Assembly: GCA_029561355.1 (NCBI GenBank)
Contig: JAKQJD010000337.1
Location: 1-64,000, forward strand
Length of the DNA: 64,000 nt
Reading direction: 5' to 3'
Source of the DNA: Bacteroidota bacterium
GTDB lineage: Bacteria > Bacteroidota > Bacteroidia > Chitinophagales > Saprospiraceae
Made by a program: the position numbers and the translations under genes. Position 1 is the first letter of the stretch; the number at the start of each line of letters is the position of its first letter. The notes under the pieces are model-generated. The model worked only from the letters and a program-made list of their open reading frames with translations. It did not search any database and was not told the DNA's origin. Below, piece by piece: positions 25,438-34,850 of this stretch.

Positions 25438-28400
25438 TCAGTTCAACTGAAACTGCACCGTAATGCCCGAGCTCAGCGTCGTGATCGGGAACGACTGAGA
25501 GGTTTTAGGTACCGTTTTGCGGTAGTCGGTGAAGAAACGCAGTTTCAAACGGCGGTTCAACGCATACTCCACAGAAGGGTTGATACTGATCGTGCGGGCG
25601 CCGCGGGTCGGGATGGCTTCCACCAGCTGGTCGAGCTGGTGATTGATCGTGATATCGTCGCGCACCTCGAAGTCGAATTTGATATTCACGTCGTTCGGTT
25701 GCGAGCCGCCGGCTGCCGGAGCGGGACGGGTCGGAGAAGCATCGGGCTTGGGCGCCGGTTTTTTCTTCGATTTGCTGCTGCCTTTTTTAGCCTTTTTGCC
25801 GGTCAGGAACGGGATATTCACATCCTTGATGCGGTAGCCGAAGCCGACGGTATAACTTTCCGACTGCGTTTCTGCCAGGCGATAGTCGATGAACGACATG
25901 GCCAGCGTACGGCTTTTTTTCAGGTCCGTTTTGAAGGTCATCTCGTTTTTCAACTTGATATCGATGCCCAGCAGCGGTTGCAGTTGTTCGGTGATGACGA
26001 TCTGCGGTATTTCGTAGCGGGCGATATAGTTGGAGTTCAACGGGTCCACCTGGTACGTATTGCTCGGGTCGTAAAAAATGTCCGTGTTGTACGAATTGAC
26101 CGTCAGGGTACTTTTATACCCGTGCGAGATCTGCACACTGGCGAACACCTTACTCAGATTGCCCACTTTCGACAAACCGTTGTAGTTCACTTTCCAGTTG
26201 ACTGCCGGACGGGTTTTGAAGATATTCAGTCCAACCGTTTGCGGGTCGGCGTCCGAATATGCTGCAATAAATGCCGGAATCAGTACCTGTTGCTGGATTT
26301 TGCCGTAACCTCTTACGTAGCCTTCGTCGGTTTCGTGTGGATCTACGACGCCGATATCGGTACCCAGTCGCTGCGACACTACCTTGCGGTATTGTTCGTA
26401 GCGGTCGAAAATGCCGTTCAGGTCTTTGCTGAACAAGGTGTTCATGGCAAAGTAGGAAACGGTATAACTACCCAGGTCGCGTTGTGCGCGGTGTTCGAAC
26501 TGCACCTCGTTCGGGTCGAGCAGGAAGTTCTGGTCTTTGAACAACTCGGTAGAGTTGCGGGAATACTGTTTATTAGCCGTGAGTTCGACGCGGAAATCCT
26601 GGAACGGTTCGACGGTCAGGCCCGCATCGAAGTTCTGGGTGTAATTACGCGTCACCTGCTGGTTCAGTTCGGGACGTTGGGTGATCCATCCTTTTTGTCC
26701 AGCTTCATCCAGCCATTCAACACTGGGTTGAATACCTGCCACGAATGCCCAGCCCGGCGCCTTGAAACCTTCGCTGAGACCCATGAGTTTGGTATCGGGT
26801 GTGAAACCGGGCACCACCGTATTGAAATTCTCGCTGTACGTGAACCGGCCTTTCCGGACAAGCATCAGCGGGCGCAAAGCGATGCGTTCTGCGAGGGAAG
26901 GCTGGCGGTCTTTGCTTTTCGTTTTGGCGCTTTTATCGGACGAGTTTTTATCGTTCGAATTTTTGGCGCCTTTTTTATCCTCCGCACCGGCAGTTTTACC
27001 ATCTGCGCCGGCGGCAGGAGTCACGCCGTCCGTCGATTTGTCGGAAATATCCTTGGAATCGGAAGGTGCTTCCCGGCCTTTGCCGTCTTCCTTGCCACCC
27101 GGTTTTTTATTATTTCGCTTGCCCGCGGCTTTTCCGCCACCGTCGTCGTCGGGCGAAAGGCCGCCGGTAGATTTGCTGTCGTCGGCAGCGCCGGGCGTAG
27201 TTTTTCCTTTGGCGCCTTTTTTAGCGGGTTTGTTGATCTTTTGCAGGTACTTGCTCTTGTTGTACAAGCCTTCGAAGTTCAGGTCGCCGTTGATCTGCCG
27301 TGTGTTGTTATTTTGAATCACGTTACCCAGGCTGCGCGAATTCACGATGCCTGCATATTCTCCTGCATCCAGGTATTGCAATTTCAGCGACTGCGCCGTC
27401 CAGTTGTAACCGGCCGTGTAGGTTGCTTTCATCGAAATCCAGTCCATCATCGGGATCACCTTGAACGGCAGGGTCCAGTTGAGGCTGGCCGTGTGGTTGT
27501 AATTTTTCGGGCGGCCCAGTTTACCGATATTGGTCAGGATGGAATCGCGTCTTTCCGCCTTGGATACCGGCGTTCCGTCATTATTATACTCCAGCGGTTC
27601 GTCGATCAGGCTGCGCGCGGTGGCATCGAAGTTGAAACGTAGCGATTTGGAAATATCCCAGCCCAGATCGTAGTTGCGGTCCCAGGTGAATCGCCGGTTA
27701 TAATACGTGTTCAGCGAAGGATCTTCTCCGGCAAAACGGTACGTCGTCACACCTGCGAGGCGCTCCATATTCGTATTGATGCCATAGGTATTCGGGATCG
27801 GATTGAAATTGAAATCCGAAATGAATTTCAGGTACTTATCGTTTTTGATCAGTTTTTTGAACGGCGTGATCGGTTTCAAACCCGTTGCATACTGCCAGTC
27901 GAGCGCGCCTTTGTAACGGTTTTGCTCGTCGTTCACGAGGAATGGCGTACGGCGTTTTTGCTGGTTGTAAGCGTAGGTGACGCTAAAGTTTTCGATGTTC
28001 CAGGGCAGCGGGATTTTGCGGCTGCCGCCTTTGCGTTCTTTCCGGACGTTGGTGAAGTTGAAACCCTTGATGGTGGTCACATCCTGCGCCAGGGTACGGA
28101 TTTCTTCTTTTTTAGCCGGATCCGTTTCGTCGCGGATTTTGTCTTTCAGTTTGATGTCCAGGTCGTACGGGTCGTATTCCGGGTTGCGGGTAATGTTGGA
28201 ATACTGCGCGTAGAACGGAATTTTCACACCCGATTTTTCCGGCAGGAATTTGCCCAGTTCCAGGTTGGTGGAAGCGTCCATCTGGATCACTTCCTCGCGC
28301 TGGCGCTGAATGAGTTTTTGCTCGATGCTTCCCCAGCCGATACTCGTGTAATTGCCGGCCAGCGAGATATTGCCGAAATCGGCGAGTTTCATATCGACGC

Positions 28401-31400
28401 GGGCCAAACCTGCGTAGCCGCCGCGTTCGTTGAAACCCGAAAGGCGTAATTCGTTGAGCCATACCTCTACACATTGCAGTTGCTGGTCGGGATCGACGTT
28501 GCGTACGCCCACCATCACGCCCTTGACGTAGCCGAGGTTCGGATTGCCCACCACTTTTACCTTGTTTCTCGGATTGTTCGGATCCTGGATAACGAAGATA
28601 GCCTCGGTGTTACCGCTGGCATTGCGTTGTTTTTTTACTTCCGTCAGGAGTTCCAGGGGAAAGTCGAAACTGTTCTGGAATTTCCATACCTCTTCTTTAT
28701 ATTGTTTACTGTCTGGACCCTGAGTGCCCAGATTTTCGATTTTGGATGGATGCAACGGTATTTCGTATTCGTAGTAGTTGTTCACGTAGTCGGAACCCAG
28801 TCGCATAAAAACGGTCAGGTCGCTGCTATCGAACGGGAACGTCGTTAAATCCTGCTCTTCGGCGTGTACGAACATTTTCAGGTTTTCATACTGCCGCAAA
28901 TCGAGGTTCAGGCTTTTGAAAACCGCCCGCGCATCGCAATACCCAAGACTGCACACGCTCATGGAAAGCGACTGCTCATTCTGCAAAATGTCGGGGAAAG
29001 CGCCTACGGACTGTTCCCGCTGAATACCGAACGGAATCGTGTAGTTGAACGGCGTTCGGGCCGAGTTTTCCTCGATACTGACTGCGTTTATATCGAATGG
29101 AATCTGTGAAAAACCCACGTCGCAGACAGATCCGCTCGGCACGTCGATCTGCGGGAGCGCCTGTTTGAAACGGCGCCACTGGTTGCGGCCGAGTTCCAGG
29201 GTAGCAAAACGGAAAGTTGTTTGTTCGGTAAATCCTTTCCACAACATCCGCACAAAACGCACGGAGCGGAAATCCTGAATACCGCCGATCTGCTGGCGCT
29301 GCTGGTAGTCGAGCGGCAGTTTGAAACGATACCATACGTAGTATTGTCCGTTGCGCTGGAAAATGACGGTATCCGTCACCAGGTCCTGTAGTTCCGGAGA
29401 ATTCAGGTCGAGGCCTCTGATCTGAGCGCCCGGAACGTTCGGAACGTTTTGATCGGAACTTTTCAGGTTGATTTTGTACCGGTAATACGCTTCGTTTTCA
29501 TTCAGCGAGTTGTTCCGGTCCAGGTCTTCCATATCAGGCAGGTTCGTCGCCGACGGATTGAGGTTATCCGTATTGTTCACCGGCGAGTTGCCTTGCTGGT
29601 TGTTAAAATGGCGGTAGCGTGCCAGCAGGCCCGGATTGACGCCGTCGAAACGGCTGTCGCGGAAGTATACGAAGTTGTCGTTCGCAACGTCGGCCAGGAT
29701 TTCGTCTTTTGCATTCGGGCTAATGGAGGAAGCCATAATGGCATTGACGTAATCGCTAAAAAATGTTCTTTCTCCATCGTCATTCAGGCCGTCGAGGCCC
29801 AAATCCTGCAGGATCCGTTTTTCCGGATCATTGTCGAATGCATTCACCACCGGCGTCTGCACCGGTACGCGGCCCCAGGGGGTTTCAGCAGTAGCGCCGG
29901 TTCCGGGACCCGTCGGCAGGGTATTTTCGAAAAACTGACGCGAGTCGCGCATGATGTCTTCTGAAATGGTACCCAGATCGATGAACATATTGCCGTCATC
30001 CGATACGTTGGTGTTGTCGTTTTTCTCCATGTACGGGTTCAACACCCAAAACTCCACAAACTCGATATTGGCTGCCTCGAAGTCATTCGTATTCAGGCCG
30101 CGCATGAAACCTGCCCAACGCGTAGCGGGCTGGTCGAGTTCGCCACTGGTGGTCAGACCGGCAGAAATGCCCGGATAGCCGCCCGGAACGTCGAAGTTGT
30201 ATGGGCCGCGGGAACGTGGGTACACGGTTACGTCGAGCGGGCGCAGGGCCGATTGCTCGAGCGGCGTGAGTTGCCGGTTCGGGAAAATGTCCTGGTACTG
30301 AATCTGGGTGGTGTACGGATTTTCACCGTCCACCCCATCGCGGGCGCTCGGGTCTGCAATGTACCACGACAGTCCGGCGCGGTTGGCGCCGAGTGCCAGC
30401 GAAGTATCATTACCTTCCGGGAATTCCGTCAGGTCGCCTTGCGGTACAGAGGCGATCACCCAGGAGTTCGCCGGGTTCGACAGTGGAAGGTTGGCCGTGC
30501 TGCCCTCGAAGTCGTCGAGGTACACGGTACCACCTTTGTCGCCGCCCTGGTTGATGGCTTTGTTGTGTCCGGGTTGCAGGGCCGCAACTTCGGCCTGTGC
30601 AGAAATACTGGAAGGCTCTTTGGTGTCGATAAAGGGAATTTTATCGACGATTTTGGTCAGCCAGGGCGCGTCTTTTGAAATGCTGAAATCGAGCCCGTAC
30701 ATTTTGTTATTGATCGGGTCGTCGCCGAAGTTCACTTTTTGAGTGAGCGGGCGCTCGAACAGGTTCATGTAGGTGGCGCCGATGTTGATGTCCTTGCTGA
30801 GTTCGTAGTCGAAACGCGCACCAAGCATGGTGCGGCTCTGAAAACCGAACAGGGTATTGTCCTCGAAACTCACGTTCACATTCTGGCCCGACTGCAAAAT
30901 AGCGTCGTTCAGAATGCGCACCTTACCGATGTTGTAATCGATCTGGTAATCGACGCCCTCCCGAAGCAGCTGTCCGCCGGCCGTTACGCGCACCGATCCT
31001 TGCGGCAGGTTGAAGGTTCCGAGTGATATTTCCGAGGAAGTGCTGGACTTGTAAGAGCCTTTCAGCACAAAGCGGTTGAACTGCTGGAACTCACGCGCCA
31101 GGAAAGGCGTGAGGTCGTACAGTTGTTTATAAATATACTTGTTGGCGACTGTTTGGGGAGCGCCGGCATCCAGTAATTTATTTTCCAGGTAACTGCCGAA
31201 TGGTTCCAGTACAGGGAACATGATCCGGCCGGAGCGCAGATTAATGGTCAGACCAGGAACGAAGTCGAAGATACCGTCGGGCCCGGGGTCGCCCTGCAAA
31301 TTCAGAGTGTCCAGCCGGAACAATTGCAACAACGGTTTGGAGCGGATGGAAGCGGGAATGTCGGCACTGTTTTCACCGCCGAGGAAACGCTTTTGTCCTT

Positions 31401-33168
31401 TACCCGGATCTTCATAATAGATGTCGAAACGGAATTCATTCGGGTCCACGTTGGCAGTACCGATCGCGTAGATGTTTTTCATCATCAGATCCCAGATAGG
31501 ATACTGGATGTTCGCGGTGGTGCTTTTCAGCATTTTTACGAACAGTACGTTGGTATTCAACGTGTCCTGGCTGCTGGTACGCGGGATATCACTCGAAAAT
31601 TCACCGATTTTATGGGGAATACCGTTGTAGGTATACTCGATGGCTACGCCGATCACCTGGTCGGGTTGTACGTTCAGGTTGACGCTCAGGAAGCCGAGTT
31701 GTTCGTTGTACGTATATTCGGAAGGCGACAGCAGGCGGCCGCTCATTTTTTCGAAATCCCTGATCTGCTGCATGCCGAGTTCGTTGGTCAGGCGGCGTAC
31801 GACCTTGTCGTTGTAACGACCCGTGGGATCGTCATTGAGTCCGTCCGTCAGTTCAGCATACAAACTATTGTTGTTGTTATCGGGGAGCGGCTTGTTTTTT
31901 ATATCCCGTTCAGGTGGTGAACCCAGTGCCCACTGGTCGTCGATGTTTGCGGTATCGGGTTCTGCCAGGTCGGTTACTGCCACAATATCACGGAACTGTT
32001 CGGTGGAGAGTTTGTCGTTGGTGATCCACACCTCCATCCGGGTGATGTTGAACAGCGACATCGGCACGGGCAGGCATTTCATAGCCGGCTCGAACTCATC
32101 ACGGTTGTAGTGGCTGATGAAGAAGTGGCGGTTTTCGTCGTATTCGTCGATGGGTTTTTCAAAGGACTGCACCTGCGAGCCGCCCTGAACAGTGAGGCTT
32201 TGCTGTTTGGAGCGCTGCTGGCTGGCGATAAGCGTTGTGCGCAAATGGCCGAATTTCAGTTCCGTTTTAAAACCGAACAGGTTCTGTGCGCCTTTGATGA
32301 GCTGCGAACGCAGGGGCATAGACACGTTGCCCGCCTCGATGTTCTGCACGATTTCATCTTCCGAAAAACCCTTCGTATCGTAGTTCAACTTCATCTGGTT
32401 GTCGAAGTCGAAGGTCGCCTGCGTGTTGTAGTTGAAGTTCAGGTTCAGTTTTTCACCGATTTTGCCGGACGCATTCATATTGATGTCCATGTCAAAATCG
32501 AAGTTGCCATTGCGCTGCTGACGGAGGGTCAGGATAGGATTCTGAATTTTCTGGTAGTCGAATCCAAACGTCAGGTTGATGTTACCCTGGGGTTTGATGT
32601 TCACTTCCGTGCCACCGAAAAGCCGGTCGATCAGGGAGTTCTTGATATCGAATTTGGCAATCGGGTCTACTACGCCGCTGCTGCTTTTTTTATCGGAAGA
32701 GACTACTCCCTGCAAGCGGTCGAAATATTCGTTTTGCTGCTTCTGATCCCGCCAGCGCACATATTCATCGAAGGTCATGTAGGTGGGAGCGCGGTAAAAA
32801 TCATCGCCGATCTTTTCCGTAATGATATACATACCCGTTTCGGGGTCGTAATCCACTTGTTGCTCGATGGCCTTGGGATCTTTCAGGTCCACAGGATTGG
32901 TACCTCCCGACTGTAAAAAGTCGTCGTACCGCTCCCGTATCGGAGGCAGGGTATCGGGCGGTGCAGCCACAGACCGGTCATGAGCCGCCGGTTCGGCCAC
33001 TGTTACAGCCGGCATATCTTCCGAATGGTCCGTTGCTACAGGCAAGGTTTTTTCCGGGAAAAAAATCGTCAACAGGTTGTCGCGTACACTTTCCGGGTAG
33101 GAAAATGCATAGAGCGCGCAAACCGATAGCAGGCAGATTGCCGCAGGAAGGAATTTCCTCTTCGTCAT
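25438..33168 (-). CDS. sprA: SprA, outer-membrane translocon of type IX secretion/gliding
   Basis: 2576 residues from the ATG at 33168 (a TTG two codons earlier is ignored). A signal peptide spans about residues 1-25. SprA signatures include INLTFGFDYQKIQNP, MDINMNASGKIGEKLNLNFNYNTQ, the repeated beta-strand pattern of a giant barrel, GTVYLDDFEGSTANLPL and the C-terminal STGITVQFQLN. SprA forms the 36-strand pore through which T9SS cargo leaves. Two Lys/Ser/Gly/Asp-rich low-complexity inserts stand out: about residues 1975-2095 (26880-27240) and about 2455-2495 (25690-25810). Cargo candidates with type B sorting domains are encoded on both sides. Followed by a terminator. Confidence 0.96.
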   Translation of the reverse strand: MTKRKFLPAAICLLSVCALYAFSYPESVRDNLLTIFFPEKTLPVATDHSEDMPAVTVAEPAAHDRSVAAPPDTLPPIRERYDDFLQSGGTNPVDLKDPKAIEQQVDYDPETGMYIITEKIGDDFYRAPTYMTFDEYVRWRDQKQQNEYFDRLQGVVSSDKKSSSGVVDPIAKFDIKNSLIDRLFGGTEVNIKPQGNINLTFGFDYQKIQNPILTLRQQRNGNFDFDMDINMNASGKIGEKLNLNFNYNTQATFDFDNQMKLNYDTKGFSEDEIVQNIEAGNVSMPLRSQLIKGAQNLFGFKTELKFGHLRTTLIASQQRSKQQSLTVQGGSQVQSFEKPIDEYDENRHFFISHYNRDEFEPAMKCLPVPMSLFNITRMEVWITNDKLSTEQFRDIVAVTDLAEPDTANIDDQWALGSPPERDIKNKPLPDNNNNSLYAELTDGLNDDPTGRYNDKVVRRLTNELGMQQIRDFEKMSGRLLSPSEYTYNEQLGFLSVNLNVQPDQVIGVAIEYTYNGIPHKIGEFSSDIPRTSSQDTLNTNVLFVKMLKSTTANIQYPIWDLMMKNIYAIGTANVDPNEFRFDIYYEDPGKGQKRFLGGENSADIPASIRSKPLLQLFRLDTLNLQGDPGPDGIFDFVPGLTINLRSGRIMFPVLEPFGSYLENKLLDAGAPQTVANKYIYKQLYDLTPFLAREFQQFNRFVLKGSYKSSTSSEISLGTFNLPQGSVRVTAGGQLLREGVDYQIDYNIGKVRILNDAILQSGQNVNVSFEDNTLFGFQSRTMLGARFDYELSKDINIGATYMNLFERPLTQKVNFGDDPINNKMYGLDFSISKDAPWLTKIVDKIPFIDTKEPSSISAQAEVAALQPGHNKAINQGGDKGGTVYLDDFEGSTANLPLSNPANSWVIASVPQGDLTEFPEGNDTSLALGANRAGLSWYIADPSARDGVDGENPYTTQIQYQDIFPNRQLTPLEQSALRPLDVTVYPRSRGPYNFDVPGGYPGISAGLTTSGELDQPATRWAGFMRGLNTNDFEAANIEFVEFWVLNPYMEKNDNTNVSDDGNMFIDLGTISEDIMRDSRQFFENTLPTGPGTGATAETPWGRVPVQTPVVNAFDNDPEKRILQDLGLDGLNDDGERTFFSDYVNAIMASSISPNAKDEILADVANDNFVYFRDSRFDGVNPGLLARYRHFNNQQGNSPVNNTDNLNPSATNLPDMEDLDRNNSLNENEAYYRYKINLKSSDQNVPNVPGAQIRGLDLNSPELQDLVTDTVIFQRNGQYYVWYRFKLPLDYQQRQQIGGIQDFRSVRFVRMLWKGFTEQTTFRFATLELGRNQWRRFKQALPQIDVPSGSVCDVGFSQIPFDINAVSIEENSARTPFNYTIPFGIQREQSVGAFPDILQNEQSLSMSVCSLGYCDARAVFKSLNLDLRQYENLKMFVHAEEQDLTTFPFDSSDLTVFMRLGSDYVNNYYEYEIPLHPSKIENLGTQGPDSKQYKEEVWKFQNSFDFPLELLTEVKKQRNASGNTEAIFVIQDPNNPRNKVKVVGNPNLGYVKGVMVGVRNVDPDQQLQCVEVWLNELRLSGFNERGGYAGLARVDMKLADFGNISLAGNYTSIGWGSIEQKLIQRQREEVIQMDASTNLELGKFLPEKSGVKIPFYAQYSNITRNPEYDPYDLDIKLKDKIRDETDPAKKEEIRTLAQDVTTIKGFNFTNVRKERKGGSRKIPLPWNIENFSVTYAYNQQKRRTPFLVNDEQNRYKGALDWQYATGLKPITPFKKLIKNDKYLKFISDFNFNPIPNTYGINTNMERLAGVTTYRFAGEDPSLNTYYNRRFTWDRNYDLGWDISKSLRFNFDATARSLIDEPLEYNNDGTPVSKAERRDSILTNIGKLGRPKNYNHTASLNWTLPFKVIPMMDWISMKATYTAGYNWTAQSLKLQYLDAGEYAGIVNSRSLGNVIQNNNTRQINGDLNFEGLYNKSKYLQKINKPAKKGAKGKTTPGAADDSKSTGGLSPDDDGGGKAAGKRNNKKPGGKEDGKGREAPSDSKDISDKSTDGVTPAAGADGKTAGAEDKKGAKNSNDKNSSDKSAKTKSKDRQPSLAERIALRPLMLVRKGRFTYSENFNTVVPGFTPDTKLMGLSEGFKAPGWAFVAGIQPSVEWLDEAGQKGWITQRPELNQQVTRNYTQNFDAGLTVEPFQDFRVELTANKQYSRNSTELFKDQNFLLDPNEVQFEHRAQRDLGSYTVSYFAMNTLFSKDLNGIFDRYEQYRKVVSQRLGTDIGVVDPHETDEGYVRGYGKIQQQVLIPAFIAAYSDADPQTVGLNIFKTRPAVNWKVNYNGLSKVGNLSKVFASVQISHGYKSTLTVNSYNTDIFYDPSNTYQVDPLNSNYIARYEIPQIVITEQLQPLLGIDIKLKNEMTFKTDLKKSRTLAMSFIDYRLAETQSESYTVGFGYRIKDVNIPFLTGKKAKKGSSKSKKKPAPKPDASPTRPAPAAGGSQPNDVNIKFDFEVRDDITINHQLDQLVEAIPTRGARTISINPSVEYALNRRLKLRFFTDYRKTVPKTSQSFPITTLSSGITVQFQLN

Positions 33169-33250
33169 TTTCAAAAAAGCAGGTGGATTTGTCTATTACT
33201 TACGCAAACGGATGAAATGACGCACGCTTGCAGGAATTGGTTGCCTGAAA

Positions 33251-33422
33251 GCAGTGCGAAGTCTGAAAGCAGTGCGAAGTCTGAAAACAGTGCGAAGTCT
33301 TCAGTGCGAAGTGCGAAGTCGTTGAAAGGTGAAGACTGTTGTAAAATTGTTGGAGAAATGAAGGAAGTGTCCATCGGTGCTGATGCCAAACGACTTCGTA
33401 CTGAAGACTTCGTACTTCGCAC
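33251..33422. repeat. AGTGCGAAGTC tandem and inverted repeat after the TolC gene
   Basis: From 33247 there are three tandem 18-bp units of the form GAAAGCAGTGCGAAGTCT, then a diverged TCAGTGCGAAGTGCGAAGTC. The complementary words lie at 33390-33424 next to the TolC stop codon, making an imperfect inverted repeat. The 17 bases around 33413-33429 are repeated at 49995-50011 beside another stop codon. Confidence 0.85.
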
Positions 33423-34769
33423 TTATTTGAGTTCATGAAGTTTGCCGGTCGTTTTCAGCAGTTTCAGAACGGCGAGTTTATAACTGAAAACCTGTTGCCA
33501 GTAATTGGTTTCGGCTTCGGAAAGCGCCGTTTGTGCATTCAGCAGGTCGGTGAGCGACACGACACCTTCCTTATATTGCAGCATCAGTTTGTCGCTAATT
33601 TCGCGTGCAAGGCCGACGTTGTCCGTTTGAGTACGCAGGCCACGCAGGGCATTTTGGAGTTGGTCGTGTGCCTGCCGGAACTCCAATTCCTTGGCGCTGC
33701 CGAGTTGTCGCCGGTCTTCGGCCAGTTTCTGTCCTTCGATGGCCAGAAAATCGGATTTATGCAAACGCCGGAACCCATCGAAAATAGGTACATTCATTTT
33801 AAGGCCGAGCGCGACGGCGCCATACCAGCGGCGTTCACTGTCGAAAAAATTCGCGTCGGGCCGGAAGGTTTGTGTAAAAGCGCTGGCATATGCGCTGAAG
33901 TTGGGCAGTCTTTCCGCGCGCAAACTGCTGAGTTGAATGCGATTCAGTTCGACCTGATGCAACAGCAGCCGAAATTCGGTAGTGGCTTCCGCAGCCAGCG
34001 TCAGTCCCTGCCAGCGCGCCGAATCGGCTGCCGGCGCCGCCATTTCTTCTATCGGATCGAATGCATCATCGTAAGAAACGCCGCACAAAAACTGTAACGT
34101 CTGACGCAAACCGCTGATGGCTGTGTACAGGTTCTGGCGTTGTGTTTCCAGGTTGGTATGCGCCACCTGAATACGTTTTACATCGGTGGGTATGGCATAT
34201 CCGTTGGCCAGTTGCAGCTTCGCCATGCGTTGCAGGGCATCCAGTTTGTCGAGGTTGGCATTCAGCGCCCGCAAAAGTTGCTCCGTTTGCAGGGTCTGGT
34301 AAAACACCGTGGCCGTCGTAAAAATGACGTCTTCTTCCGACCGTGTGATGAGCAGGTCGTAAATACTTCTGGAAACATTGGCAGCAGGTATCATGCGGCG
34401 GGCAGACTCGTTAAAAAGTTGCTGCTGCACGCTGAGAGAGCCTGTGAGTTGCCATGGCCGGCCGAACTGAACGGGCAGATAGGTATTATCTGCCATGCCG
34501 AACGGTTCTCCCGGAATAAGTTGAGTAGGTAAAACAGGCAGGTAATCTATACCTACGCCAAAGTTCACTTGCGGGAAAGCGCCGCTTCGCCCTTCCTGCA
34601 GGCGTTTTTCAATGCCTTGCCGGTCGAGTTGCGCTTTATGCAATTGCGCACTGTTGTCGAGCGCAAGGTGCAGGCTTTCGCCAAGCGTGATCGGGCGGAG
34701 CGTGGCGGGCTGAGCGTTGGTCGTTCCGATGAAAACGCTCCACAGCAGGATAGGAAACATACTTTTCAT
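33423..34769 (-). CDS. TolC-family outer-membrane efflux protein
   Basis: 448 residues from the ATG at 34769, with a signal peptide ending TNAQ. Two long helical repeats with TolC spacing are visible: LGESLHLALDNSAQLHKAQLDRQGIEKRLQEGRSGAFPQVN early, and the second copy EVELNRIQLSSLRAERLPNFSAYA later, each ending in the Pro-rich PxxN/PNFS turn. The C-terminus has YKEGVVSLTDLLNAQTALSEAETNYW. It should form the trimeric exit duct of an RND or ABC exporter or type I system. No membrane-fusion or pump gene is adjacent, so its partners are elsewhere. The start is uncertain: a promoter box only five bases upstream would favour the in-frame ATG at 34760. Confidence 0.9.
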   Translation of the reverse strand: MKSMFPILLWSVFIGTTNAQPATLRPITLGESLHLALDNSAQLHKAQLDRQGIEKRLQEGRSGAFPQVNFGVGIDYLPVLPTQLIPGEPFGMADNTYLPVQFGRPWQLTGSLSVQQQLFNESARRMIPAANVSRSIYDLLITRSEEDVIFTTATVFYQTLQTEQLLRALNANLDKLDALQRMAKLQLANGYAIPTDVKRIQVAHTNLETQRQNLYTAISGLRQTLQFLCGVSYDDAFDPIEEMAAPAADSARWQGLTLAAEATTEFRLLLHQVELNRIQLSSLRAERLPNFSAYASAFTQTFRPDANFFDSERRWYGAVALGLKMNVPIFDGFRRLHKSDFLAIEGQKLAEDRRQLGSAKELEFRQAHDQLQNALRGLRTQTDNVGLAREISDKLMLQYKEGVVSLTDLLNAQTALSEAETNYWQQVFSYKLAVLKLLKTTGKLHELK

Positions 34770-34773
34770 CCTG

Positions 34774-34802
34774 CAAAGATACATATATGACACAGCGTGA
34801 AA
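34774..34802 (-). promoter_or_regulatory. Candidate TolC-gene promoter
   Basis: Minus strand TTTC (34799-34802), 17-bp spacer, TATCTTTG (34774-34781). If used, transcription starts near 34767 and translation would begin at the ATG at 34760 with almost no leader. Confidence 0.5.
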
Positions 34803-34850
34803 ATAAAGAAATTTAGAGGCCGTTTTCGGGGAAGCACGTGAAAACGCCGT

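Noticed and set aside
25297-27642. 781-codon open frame on the plus strand opposite the sprA 3' half
   Set aside because: It is the antisense shadow of sprA; no recognisable domain, high Phe/Arg/Val content from the complement of a coding strand.
33247-33310. CRISPR-like array
   Set aside because: Units are contiguous with no spacers and only three copies.
34830-34850. Fourth parS-like site around a CACGTGAAAAC stretch
   Set aside because: Only one half matches; the left half lacks TGTT and the palindrome.
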